Program-made: the position numbers and the translations under genes
NCBI RefSeq assembly: GCF_021538895.1
Contig: NZ_JADDRL010000054.1
Location: 1-62,301, forward strand
DNA: 62,301 nucleotides
Source: Streptomyces olivochromogenes
GTDB taxonomy: Bacteria > Actinomycetota > Actinomycetes > Streptomycetales > Streptomycetaceae
Direction: 5' to 3'
Notes under the pieces: model-generated
Seen by the model: the letters and a program-made list of their open reading frames with translations, nothing else
Told to the model about the DNA's origin: nothing
Databases searched by the model: none
Part shown: positions 44,971 to 52,578 of the stretch, in pieces
How the letters are laid out: every line of letters begins with the position of its first letter
How positions within the stretch are numbered: the stretch's first letter is position 1

Positions 44971-46248
44971 TCAGAGGCGGCTGTACTTCTCGATGTCCTC
45001 GGTGAACTCCTCGATCGCCCGTGCGGTGAGCGTCGGCCGGGTGTCGGCAATGGCCTTCATGTAGTCCTCGGTGGTCGCCGGTCGGCCCTGGCGATGTGCG
45101 ACCTCATGCTCGAACGCCTGCTGCGCTCCCTTGCGGGCGGCGAACTCGATGTCGGCCGGTGTGAACAACTCGCTGGCCTTGACCAGTTGGGTGACGTCGA
45201 CCGTATGGGAAGCGGCCCTGAGGTAGCGGCCCCAGATCGCTGCGCGGGCGGTTGGGTCCGGCGGGCCGATGGGGATGACATAGTCGAACCGGCCCGGCCG
45301 TAGGAAGGCCGCGTCCAGGGAGCGTACCGAGTTGGTGGCACAGGCCAGCAGCCGCGCGTCCTGCTCGCGGAAAACGGGGATGAGTTTGAGCAGTTCGTTG
45401 GTCACCCCGTGCCCTGGATCAACTGCCTTGCCCGATCTGACGCCGGCGATCTCCTCGACCTCGTCGATGAAGAGCACCACCGAGTCCAGCTCCGCCAGAT
45501 CCGCGAAAGCCTCACGCAGCGCCGCGGCCAGTCCCTCGGTGGTGTCGGCCGCAAGCCGGGAGGGGAAGAGTTCCACGAACGGCCAGCCGAGCCGTGAGGC
45601 CACCGCCTTGGCGAAGCTGGTCTTCCCTGTGCCGGGAGGTCCGAACAGGATGATCGCCTTGGGCGGGACGACACCGTAGTGGTCTGCCAGTTCCGGTTCG
45701 GTCAGCGGTAGCACCACCCGCCGTTCGACCACCTGCTTCTCACGCTCCATGCCGGCCATGGTGTCCCAGAGTCCCTGGGGCAGCATGCGGCCGCCCAACG
45801 CCTCAAGGACGCCGGCGTGGGCGGTCTCGGGCGGCTCCAGCTTCTCGTAGTAGATGAGGTCGTCGCGGAACCGGTAGGCGGAGTTCTCCAGAGCCCTCGT
45901 GCCTGCGGCGTGGGCGGGAAGCAGTGCACTGATGTGGCGTATGCCCAGCGCACGCAGGCGCCGTTCCACCTCGGCGAGGAGGGCGCTGCCGATTCCTTGT
46001 CGCCGCCAGCGGGACGCGAGCGCCACGAGGAGGATCCACCCTCGCTTGCCACATGCCTGAGCCACGGCCATGCCCACCAGTTCGTCGCCGACCAAGGCGA
46101 CCACCGCTGTCTGACCTGCCTTCGCCGCCGCCATCACCTCGGAGACCGGGAAAACGCGGTCTTCGTCGTCCATTCGGCTCTGGTCCCAGATCTGGATGGC
46201 CTGATCAAGATCGTCATCACGATAGTCGCGCAGATGCCATACGGGCAT
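44971..46248 (-). CDS. GNAT acetyltransferase-AAA+ ATPase fusion protein
   Basis: 425 aa from ATG46248 with GAGG about eight bases upstream. Residues 1-145 form a GNAT domain (acetyl-CoA loop RRQGIGSA at 82-89, then LLPAHAAGTRALENSAYRF). The rest is an AAA+ module: Walker A GPPGTGKTS (203-211), Walker B VVLFIDEVEEI, sensor-1 CATNSVRS and the second-region box LRPGRFDYVI, then a C-terminal helical lid (LFTPADIEFAARKGAQQAFE). The AAA part is of the FtsH/Vps4-like classical clade and lacks protease residues. It may remodel a protein and acetylate it or be controlled by acetylation. No partner gene is adjacent. Confidence 0.88.
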   Translation of the reverse strand: MPVWHLRDYRDDDLDQAIQIWDQSRMDDEDRVFPVSEVMAAAKAGQTAVVALVGDELVGMAVAQACGKRGWILLVALASRWRRQGIGSALLAEVERRLRALGIRHISALLPAHAAGTRALENSAYRFRDDLIYYEKLEPPETAHAGVLEALGGRMLPQGLWDTMAGMEREKQVVERRVVLPLTEPELADHYGVVPPKAIILFGPPGTGKTSFAKAVASRLGWPFVELFPSRLAADTTEGLAAALREAFADLAELDSVVLFIDEVEEIAGVRSGKAVDPGHGVTNELLKLIPVFREQDARLLACATNSVRSLDAAFLRPGRFDYVIPIGPPDPTARAAIWGRYLRAASHTVDVTQLVKASELFTPADIEFAARKGAQQAFEHEVAHRQGRPATTEDYMKAIADTRPTLTARAIEEFTEDIEKYSRL

Positions 46249-46454
46249 CGCCACCACCTCACCCGCGCCGGGACCCCCATTGTCTCCGGTGTCAGCGGCT
46301 CGCGACGAACCGAGCAGACCGGTGACGGTCCGGTGCGGGGCAAGCGATCCACAGCACGGTGCCATGTGCTCGCGGATGGTGATCAGGTCCTGTCGTTCAG
46401 TTACCGAGGTGCGCGGCGCGGGCCGTAAAGTTCCTGGCCCCTCGGCCGGCCGTG

Positions 46455-47531
46455 TCAGCGTGCCCTTCTCTGTCGCCTGATCGGCTCTCCCACTCGGTGC
46501 AGGTGGGTCAGGGCCTCGCGGTAGGAGCGGATCAGTCCGGTCTCGTGGTAGGGCACCCCGATTTCGGCGCAGTACTGCCGCACGATGACCTGGGCGCGGC
46601 GCAGATGGGGCGTGGGCATGCTCGGGAACAGGTGGTGCTCGATCTGGTAGTTGAGGCCGCCGAGCATCACGTCGGTGAGCAAGCCGCCCCGCACGTTGCG
46701 GGAGGTGAGGACCTGGCGCCGTAGGAAGTCGGGCCGCTCGTCACCGGTGAAGGTGGGCATTCCTTTGTGGTTCGGGGCGAAGGTGCAGCCGAGATACACA
46801 CCGAACAGGCTCTGGTTCAGCGCCAGAAACGCCACCGCCTTGCCCGGCGAGAGGACCAGGAGCAGGGCGGTCAGCAGACCCGCGATGTGCAGCAGGAGCA
46901 GGGCACCCTCCAGCGTTCGCTTCTTCATGTACGGCGAACGCAGCGCCCGCAGGCTCGAAACGTGCAGGTTGAAGCCTTCGAGGGTCAGCAATGGGAAGAA
47001 CAGCAGGGCCTGGTGGCCACCGATCAGACGCGCCACACCTCGGCTGGCACGCGCCTGATCGGTCGACCACACCAGGATGTCCGGGGCGACATCGGGATCC
47101 AGGTCCTCGTGATTGGGGTTGGCGTGGTGGCGCGTGTGCTTGTTCATCCACCAGCCATAACTCATGCCCACACCCAGATTCCCGAACAGCCTGCCCATGA
47201 CTTCGCTGGGCCGGCGCCGCCGGAACACCTGCCGGTGGGCCAGGTCGTGCGCGAGCAGGGCGATGTGCCCGAACACGAAGGACAAGAAGGCCGCCACGGC
47301 CAGCTGTCCCCAAGTGTCACCCAGAACGAAGAAGGCTCCCCACCCTGCCGCGTACAGTGCGACCACCAGGCCGATGCGTGCTGCGTAGTAGCCGGGGCGC
47401 CGAGCCATCAGGCCGGCCGCGGTTATCCGTTGGGAGAGCCGTGCGAAGTCGCTGCCGCCGTCGCCGCCGGACCCTCTTGCGACAGCAGGAGCAGACTGGT
47501 GCGGCACGGAAACATCGGGGGAGGTCGTCAT
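46455..47531 (-). CDS. Membrane fatty acid desaturase
   Basis: 358 aa from ATG47531 with AGGAGA nine bases upstream. All three histidine boxes of membrane di-iron desaturases are present: HDLAH, HTRHH and QIEHH. Hydrophobic spans lie between them (IGLVVALYAAGWGAFFVLGD, LLLLHIAGLLTALLLVLS). QIEHH is typical of the delta-5/6/9-like acyl-lipid group. It introduces double bonds into membrane lipids, often on cold shock. No ferredoxin or reductase gene is adjacent, so electron donors are shared from elsewhere. It is divergent from the epoxide hydrolase at 47711. Confidence 0.92.
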   Translation of the reverse strand: MTTSPDVSVPHQSAPAVARGSGGDGGSDFARLSQRITAAGLMARRPGYYAARIGLVVALYAAGWGAFFVLGDTWGQLAVAAFLSFVFGHIALLAHDLAHRQVFRRRRPSEVMGRLFGNLGVGMSYGWWMNKHTRHHANPNHEDLDPDVAPDILVWSTDQARASRGVARLIGGHQALLFFPLLTLEGFNLHVSSLRALRSPYMKKRTLEGALLLLHIAGLLTALLLVLSPGKAVAFLALNQSLFGVYLGCTFAPNHKGMPTFTGDERPDFLRRQVLTSRNVRGGLLTDVMLGGLNYQIEHHLFPSMPTPHLRRAQVIVRQYCAEIGVPYHETGLIRSYREALTHLHRVGEPIRRQRRAR

Positions 47532-47710
47532 GCCCCAAAGTCTCCTGTCGGCCCCGTGACCTGGAGAATCCTGCCAGCCACCCTCTGCGTGCGAGGCATT
47601 CCCCCAGGGCCACCGGGGGTTATCCCCCGGGTACGGCAGCAGCCCAGGCCTCCTGCGCGCGGCTCCCGCCCCCGGCCCTCGACGCATTGAAGCTGCGCAG
47701 CACTTGTGGG

Positions 47711-48877
47711 ATGGGCGCCTTGCTCAGCGACGGTCGATGTGTTGGTCACGGGCGGGCGCGCATCGAGGCGGCGCGGTGGCCCGAGAAGGAGACCGTCGCG
47801 GACCAGTCGCAGGGCACGCAGCTGGAGACGATCAAGGAACTCGCGCGGTACTGGGCGTCGGAGTACGACTGGCGCAAGGTCGAGGTGAAGCTCAAGTCGT
47901 ATCCGCAGTTCATCACGGAGATCGACGGGCTGGACATCCACTTCATCCACGTCCGCTCGAAGCACGAGAACGCCCTGCCGGTGATCGTCACGCACGGCTG
48001 GCCGGGTTCCGTCATCGAGCAGCTGAAGATCATCGAGCCGCTCACGGACCCGACGGCCCACGGTGGCGACGCCGCGGACGCCTTCCACGTGGTGATTCCG
48101 TCGATGCCGGGCTACGGCTTCTCCGGCAAGCCGACCGCGAAGGGCTGGGGCCCCGAGCGGATCGCCCGCGCCTGGGGCGAGCTGATGAAGCGCCTCGGCT
48201 ACACGAAGTACGTCGCCCAGGGTGGCGACTGGGGCGCGGTCGTCACCGACGTCATGGGTGTGCAGGAGCCCGAGGGTCTGGTCGGCATCCACACCAACAT
48301 GCCCAAGGTGATTCCGCCCGCCGTCGAGGAGGCCGTCGTCGCCGGCAACCCGCTGCCGTCCGACGTCGTGCTCGCCAACGACGAGGAGAAGGCGGCTGTC
48401 GAGCAGCTGGACTTCGTCTACCGGCACGTCTACTACGCCTACATGATGGGCTCGCGTCCGCAGTCGCTGACCGCCTTCGCGGACTCCCCGGTCGGTCTGG
48501 CCGCCTTCATGCTCGACCACGACAAGGCCAGTCTGGAACTGATCTCCCGGGCCTTCGCCGGGGCGGAGGAGGGCCTGACGCGGGACGACGTCCTGGACAA
48601 CATCACGCTGTTCTGGCTGACCAACACGGCGGTCTCCGCGGCCCGCCTCTACGGGGAGAACACGAAGCCGTTCTTCGGCGTGCGGGGCGTCAAGCTCCCG
48701 GTCGCCGTCAGCGTCTTCCCCGACGAGCTGTACCAGGCGCCGAAGAGCTGGGCCGAGCAGGCCTACCCGAACCTCGTCCACTACAACAGGCTGCCCAAGG
48801 GCGGCCACTTCGCCGCCTGGGAGCAGCCGGAGCTCTTCGTGAACGAGATCCGTACGGGCTTCCGCACCCTGCGGTAG
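47711..48877 (+). CDS. Epoxide hydrolase (EHN-domain type), N-terminus apparently truncated
   Basis: 388 aa if ATG47711 is used. Family features are complete from RARIEAARWPEKETVADQSQ onward: THGWPGSVIEQ (oxyanion), VIPSMPGYGFSGKP, nucleophile elbow AQGGDWGAVVTD (Asp), two Tyr-rich cap regions, and catalytic His in KGGHFAAWEQPEL. Intact relatives begin about 15-25 residues before RARIEAARW with an F-x-(I/V)-x-(V/I)-P-x-x-x-(L/I)-x-D-L segment. Here that is replaced by GALLSDGRCVGHG, so the 5' end looks rearranged. Expression and activity are uncertain; the missing part is outside the catalytic core. Confidence 0.75.
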   Translation: MGALLSDGRCVGHGRARIEAARWPEKETVADQSQGTQLETIKELARYWASEYDWRKVEVKLKSYPQFITEIDGLDIHFIHVRSKHENALPVIVTHGWPGSVIEQLKIIEPLTDPTAHGGDAADAFHVVIPSMPGYGFSGKPTAKGWGPERIARAWGELMKRLGYTKYVAQGGDWGAVVTDVMGVQEPEGLVGIHTNMPKVIPPAVEEAVVAGNPLPSDVVLANDEEKAAVEQLDFVYRHVYYAYMMGSRPQSLTAFADSPVGLAAFMLDHDKASLELISRAFAGAEEGLTRDDVLDNITLFWLTNTAVSAARLYGENTKPFFGVRGVKLPVAVSVFPDELYQAPKSWAEQAYPNLVHYNRLPKGGHFAAWEQPELFVNEIRTGFRTLR

Positions 48878-49030
48878 TCGACCACGCCGGACGCCTGCAG
48901 AGGCGCCAGGCCGACGGGGCGGTCAAGCGGCCCAACTCCAGCTCCGCTCGGCCGCCCCGTACTCCTTCACCGCCACGCACGAGGGGATTCAACCCTCCCG
49001 CTGACGCCGCCGGGTCGCGCTCGGACCGAA

Positions 49031-49071
49031 CTCCCAAGCGGTTGTCGCAGGTTCGAATCCTGCCGGAGGCA
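49031..49071 (+). pseudogene. tRNA 3'-half fragment (probably tRNA-Arg), attachment-site scar
   Basis: A perfect T-arm (GCAGG TTCGAAT CCTGC, 49047-49063) is followed by a 7-base acceptor strand CGGAGGC and discriminator A. Upstream is an anticodon-loop-like CTCCCAAGCGG. The matching 5' acceptor strand GCCTCCG and D-arm are absent, so this is not a gene. A 3'-terminal tRNA half without a 5' half is the usual product of integrative-element insertion into a tRNA gene. From memory it most resembles Streptomyces tRNA-Arg; the identity is not proven. No integrase lies nearby. Confidence 0.65.
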
Positions 49072-49098
49072 CTGCGTGCGGCCAGGAATCACGCATCG

Positions 49099-49134
49099 AA
49101 CAGCCTCCTCGGAGTGAACTTCGAGGAGGCTGTT
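49099..49134 (+). terminator. 13-bp stem-loop after the tRNA fragment
   Basis: AACAGCCTCCTCG pairs perfectly with CGAGGAGGCTGTT over a 10-base loop; TTCGTGT follows on the plus strand. It fits the transcription terminator of the tRNA whose 3' end lies 28 bp upstream. It could also end transcription of the converging rpoA, whose stop is 82 bp away. Confidence 0.65.
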
Positions 49135-49216
49135 TCGTGTCCCGGGATGCACGGTCAGTGGGCGCTCATCGCCGACTCCTCTGCCGTCCTGGCTCCCCCG
49201 CGACCCGGTGCGGTGT

Positions 49217-50233
49217 TCAGTACTGCTCGGTCTCCATGAAACCCGTGCCCCCGTTGTCGTCCGCATCGAAGGCGGCAGCGGTCGGGTCGAATCCGGGCGG
49301 GCTGTCCTTCAGGGCCAGGCCCATGCCGGCCAGCTTCGCCTTGACCTCGTCGATCGACTTCGCACCGAAGTTACGAATGTCGAGGAGGTCGGCCTCGGAG
49401 CGCGCCAGAAGCTCGCCCACCGAGTGGACGCCCTCACGCTTGAGGCAGTTGTACGACCGAACCGTGAGCTCCAGCTCCTCGATCGGCAGGGCCATGTCGG
49501 CGGCCAGGGCGGCGTCCGTCGGGGACGGACCCATGTCGATGCCCTCGGCGTCGATGTTCAGCTCGCGGGCGAGACCGAACAGCTCGACCAGGGTCTTGCC
49601 GGCCGACGCCATGGCGTCGCGCGGACGCATGGCCTGCTTCGTCTCGACGTCGACGATCAGCTTGTCGAAGTCGGTGCGCTGCTCGACACGGGTCGCCTCG
49701 ACCTTGTACGTGACCTTGAGCACCGGGCTGTAGATCGAGTCGACCGGGACACGGCCGATCTCCTGGCCCAGCTGCTTGTTCTGCACGGCGGAGACGTAGC
49801 CGCGACCGCGCTCGACGGTCAGCTCCATCTCCAGCTTGCCCTTGCCGTTCAGCGTGGCGAGGACCAGATCGGGGTTGTGCACCTCGACACCGGCCGGGGG
49901 CGCGATGTCGGCGGCGGTGACCAGACCCGGGCCCTGCTTGCGCAGATACATCACGACCGGCTCGTCGTGCTCCGAGGAGACGACCAGCTGCTTGATGTTG
50001 AGGATCAGGTCGGTGACGTCCTCCTTGACGCCCGGCACGGTGGTGAACTCGTGCAGGACACCGTCGATGCGGATGCTGGTGACAGCGGAACCCGGGATCG
50101 ACGACAGGAGAGTACGACGGAGAGAGTTGCCGAGGGTATAGCCGAAGCCCGGCTCCAGCGGCTCGATCACGAACCGGGAGCGGAACTCATCGACGACCTC
50201 TTCGGTCAACGAAGGACGCTGAGCGATCAGCAC
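49217..50233 (-). CDS. rpoA: DNA-directed RNA polymerase alpha subunit, outside the ribosomal operon
   Basis: 338 aa from GTG50233 with GGAGG nine bases upstream. Complete: N-terminal dimerisation domain (FVIEPLEPGFGYTLGNSLRR TLLSSIPGSA), the linker, and the C-terminal UP-element-binding domain with VRSYNCLKREGVHSVGEL and IRNFGAKSIDEVKAKL, ending METEQY. The UP-contact Arg of VRSxNCLK is kept. It looks almost identical to housekeeping Streptomyces RpoA. In bacteria rpoA normally lies between rpsD and rplQ. Here neither neighbour exists: a tRNA fragment is downstream and a small divergent gene upstream. It is therefore probably a second copy, moved with its own leader. It could still be the only copy if the operon was split, which the window cannot exclude. 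Confidence 0.95.
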   Translation of the reverse strand: MLIAQRPSLTEEVVDEFRSRFVIEPLEPGFGYTLGNSLRRTLLSSIPGSAVTSIRIDGVLHEFTTVPGVKEDVTDLILNIKQLVVSSEHDEPVVMYLRKQGPGLVTAADIAPPAGVEVHNPDLVLATLNGKGKLEMELTVERGRGYVSAVQNKQLGQEIGRVPVDSIYSPVLKVTYKVEATRVEQRTDFDKLIVDVETKQAMRPRDAMASAGKTLVELFGLARELNIDAEGIDMGPSPTDAALAADMALPIEELELTVRSYNCLKREGVHSVGELLARSEADLLDIRNFGAKSIDEVKAKLAGMGLALKDSPPGFDPTAAAFDADDNGGTGFMETEQY

Positions 50234-50444
50234 GAGGTATTGCCTCCAGTGTTTGGCGCCCGCTATGTGACGCCGTAGACAACACGAAGCGTACGGGCGG
50301 TTCGACCTTCTATGAAGCCGAACCGCCCGACCCCGCCCGTTTGCCGAGCGATCGGCAGGCTCAGAACGTGCCAAATGAAGTCCAACGGTCAACCATTCCC
50401 GCCCCCGGGACCACCAGCACGGCTCGTGGCGCATACTGGGGGCG

Positions 50445-50666
50445 ATGACAAAGCCCGCTGCACCGAAGCGTCATTTGCCCACCAGCCCCTTCAGGGCCCC
50501 GGTCGCCCCGGCTCCCAAGCATTTCGCCGTGGGTGACCAGGTTACGCACGACATGTACGGACTCGGCCGGGTGATCGGCATCGAGGATGGAATCGCGGCA
50601 CTCGTGGATTTCGGCTCGGCACAAATGCGGATCTTGAGCCCATACGCCAAGATGACCAAGCTGTAG
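50445..50666 (+). CDS. Small CarD/UvrD-tail-like (Tudor/KOW fold) protein, 73 aa
   Basis: ATG50445. A Pro-rich basic tail of 25 residues is followed by HFAVGDQVTHDMYGLGRVIG, then GIAALVDFGSAQMRI and SPYAKMTKL. The VGDxVxHxxYGxGxV pattern is shared by CarD-type RNA polymerase interaction domains and by the C-terminal Tudor-like domain of UvrD/PcrA, both of which bind RNA polymerase. The family is conserved in Streptomyces, but I know of no function. It is divergent from the extra rpoA, 211 bp apart. An RNA polymerase link is inferred from fold and position only. Confidence 0.75.
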   Translation: MTKPAAPKRHLPTSPFRAPVAPAPKHFAVGDQVTHDMYGLGRVIGIEDGIAALVDFGSAQMRILSPYAKMTKL

Positions 50667-50732
50667 GACCGCTGTGCCCGATCACGGCACGCCAGGCCCC
50701 TCCTGGGGCCTGCAACGAAAGGGAGACCTCCC

Positions 50733-50915
50733 ATCGATCCGACGCCGCTGTTCTCCGCCCTGGAAGGGCAACCCCACCGCGCCACTGCGGCATCACCGCA
50801 TCCGGCAACAAACCCCTTCCAGGCCCCGGACTTCGGGGAAGACGACACCTTCCTGCCCGAGGACGTACAGGTGCCCGCTCCGGGCAAGCGTGCCGCGCGG
50901 CCCAAGGCGGCCTAG
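50733..50915 (+). CDS. Possible 60-aa protein with non-canonical ATC start
   Basis: The frame IDPTPLFSALEGQPHRATAA to PGKRAARPKAA ends at TAG50915. GGGAG lies seven bases before ATC50733, exactly where a start should be, but the codon is ATC instead of ATG and no ATG, GTG or TTG fits. It is Pro-rich and acidic in the middle, basic at the end, and follows the CarD-like gene on the same strand by 66 bp. It is either a real gene using a rare start, a gene whose start codon mutated, or chance. Confidence 0.3.
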   Translation: MDPTPLFSALEGQPHRATAASPHPATNPFQAPDFGEDDTFLPEDVQVPAPGKRAARPKAA

Positions 50916-50944
50916 CTCCCGCGAGTGCGGCGCTTTCGACAGCT

Positions 50945-51075
50945 GACCGCGGGCCGTCGCCGGTACCGCGGGAGGGTTACGTCCGGGGATACCTCCGGCC
51001 TGCTCGGCGGCCGGTGCGGCGTGTCCGGACTGCGGCCGCTTCTCGGGCCGGGTGCACGACCCAGACCCAAAGGCT
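50945..51075 (+). pseudogene. ISL3-family transposase N-terminal relic
   Basis: One plus-strand frame reads ACSAAGAACPDCGRFSGRVHD, the N-terminal Cys-x-x-Cys zinc-finger region of ISL3-type transposases. It then runs into unrelated sequence. Only about 40 residues remain, directly abutting the IS5-type relic downstream. Confidence 0.5.
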
Positions 51076-51084
51076 GGCCATCCA

Positions 51085-51604
51085 ACCTGCCGCTGGAGCC
51101 CGGCTTCGGTTCCGGCATGACGTACTGGCGACGCCTGGCGGAGTGGACCGAGGCCGGCGTGTGGCACTGGTTGCAGGCCCCGGTTGCGCGAGGTGCTCCT
51201 ACCGGTGCCACGGGCATCCCGCTCGCCGCCACCCTGACCGGCTGCAACCGCAACGACGTCACCCCCAGCTCATCCCACTCCTCCAGGCCGTGCCGCCAGT
51301 GCGGGGTAAGCGGGGCCGGCCCCGGCGCCACCCGAACGTGGTACGCGGCGACCGCGGCTACGACCACGACGAGTACCGCCGGCTTGTCCGGGGCCTCGGC
51401 GTGCAGCCGATGATCGCCCGCCGCGGAATCGAGCGTGGCTCCGGCCTGAGAAAGCAACGCTGGGTCGTGGAGCGCGCATTCGCTCACCTGCAATGGTTCT
51501 GCCGCCTGCGGATCCGCTGGGAGATACGCGCCGACATCCACGAAGCGTTCCTCACTCTCGGATGCGCACTCATCTGTTGGCGGCGACCACGCTCCGTGTC
51601 GTGA
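51085..51604 (+). pseudogene. IS5-family transposase relic
   Basis: GFGSGMTYWRRLAEWTEAGV in one frame is followed, after a deletion of the segment holding the first catalytic Asp, by ATGIPLAATLTGCNRNDVT. It then continues in another frame as IPLLQAVPPVRGKRGRPRRH, VVRGDRGYDHDEYRRLVRGL and VVERAFAHLQWFCRLRIRWE. The DRGYD and ER blocks of the DDE domain survive, but the reading frame is broken and the middle is lost. Confidence 0.75.
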
Positions 51605-51661
51605 CGTGCCGATGTCGTATACGACATCACCGTGAGACCAAAGGGTGTTGGGTGCTGCTGC

Positions 51662-52228
51662 TCAGCGCCTCGTCTCGTACCTGGTCAGGACCACGCCGCC
51701 GGGCAACGTCCGCGCCTCCACCAGGTTCAGGTTCACCCAGCTGTCCAGCGCGGTGAAGAACGGCGTGCCGCCGCCCACCAGGACCGGATGGGCGACGATC
51801 ACGTACTCGTCGATCAGCCCGGCGCGCATGGCCGCGCCGGCGAGCGTTGCGCCGCCGATGTTCATTGGGCCGCCGTCCTCGGCCTTGAGCCGGGTGATCT
51901 CGGCGATCGCGTCGCCGGTGACCAGACGGCTGTTCCAGTCGACCTTGTCGATCGTCGAGGAGAACACCACCTTCGGCGTGTCCCGCCAGTTCCGCGCGAA
52001 CTCGATCTGCGCCGGGGTGGCGCCCGGCTGCTGGTCGCCGGTCGGCCAGTAGGAGCTCATCGTCTCCCATAGCTTGCGCCCGTACAGCGTCAGGCCACTC
52101 GCCTGCTCGTGGTCGAGCCACCACTGGAACAGCTCGTCGCTCGGCGGTCCGCTCCAGCCGATGTCGTCGCCGGCCGCGGCGATGTAGCCGTCCAGGGTCA
52201 GGTTCATGCCGTAGATCAGTTTCCGCAT
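51662..52228 (-). CDS. Dihydrofolate reductase family (RibD C-terminal-like) protein
   Basis: 188 aa from ATG52228 with GGAAGG seven bases upstream. The start RKLIYGMNLTLDGYIAAAGD, GLTLYGRKLWETM, the NADPH-side motif GGATLAGAAMRAGLIDEYV, and HPVLVGGGTPFF are those of the RibD_C/YwjB group. Members reduce small molecules with NADPH; the substrate is usually unknown and they are rarely true folate reductases. The open frame extends upstream through a CTCGCC repeat, but that part has no family sequence. It sits as an intact island between transposase relics. Confidence 0.85.
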   Translation of the reverse strand: MRKLIYGMNLTLDGYIAAAGDDIGWSGPPSDELFQWWLDHEQASGLTLYGRKLWETMSSYWPTGDQQPGATPAQIEFARNWRDTPKVVFSSTIDKVDWNSRLVTGDAIAEITRLKAEDGGPMNIGGATLAGAAMRAGLIDEYVIVAHPVLVGGGTPFFTALDSWVNLNLVEARTLPGGVVLTRYETRR

Positions 52229-52372
52229 GGCCCAGCCTTCCGTCCGTGAGTGTCCGGCGTATAGACCGGCGCGGTGCGGGAAACTCATCGGTGCGCGATC
52301 TGGGCTCGCCGGTAGTCCTCGTGCTCGGGGCTCAACGTGGTGTACTCGGCCGACATGGGCAAGCCGCCTGAT

Positions 52373-52420
52373 CTCGCCCTCGCCCTCGCCCTCGCCCTCG
52401 CCCTCGCCCTCGCCCTCGCG
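52373..52420. repeat. (CTCGCC)8 hexanucleotide microsatellite
   Basis: Seven perfect CTCGCC units plus a final CTCGCG. It lies about 145 bp upstream of the dihydrofolate-reductase-like gene (reading leftward), beyond any normal promoter spacing. Such arrays can change length by slippage. Confidence 0.9.
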
Positions 52421-52578
52421 AAGAAATACCACGGATTTGAGACTGATCATGGGTGACAAGGGCTGTGAGACAGCCAAGAACGCCCAGGTCACGGAAGATC
52501 GACATGTCACGAGCGGCGAGACCCCGCACCTGTCGGGTTGCGGACCCGTGCGGGTTGGGGGCCGGTAGAACTGTGGGT

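Noticed and set aside
49020..49075. Functional tRNA gene
   Set aside because: Only the T-arm and 3' acceptor are present; the 5' acceptor, D-arm and a pairable anticodon stem are missing.
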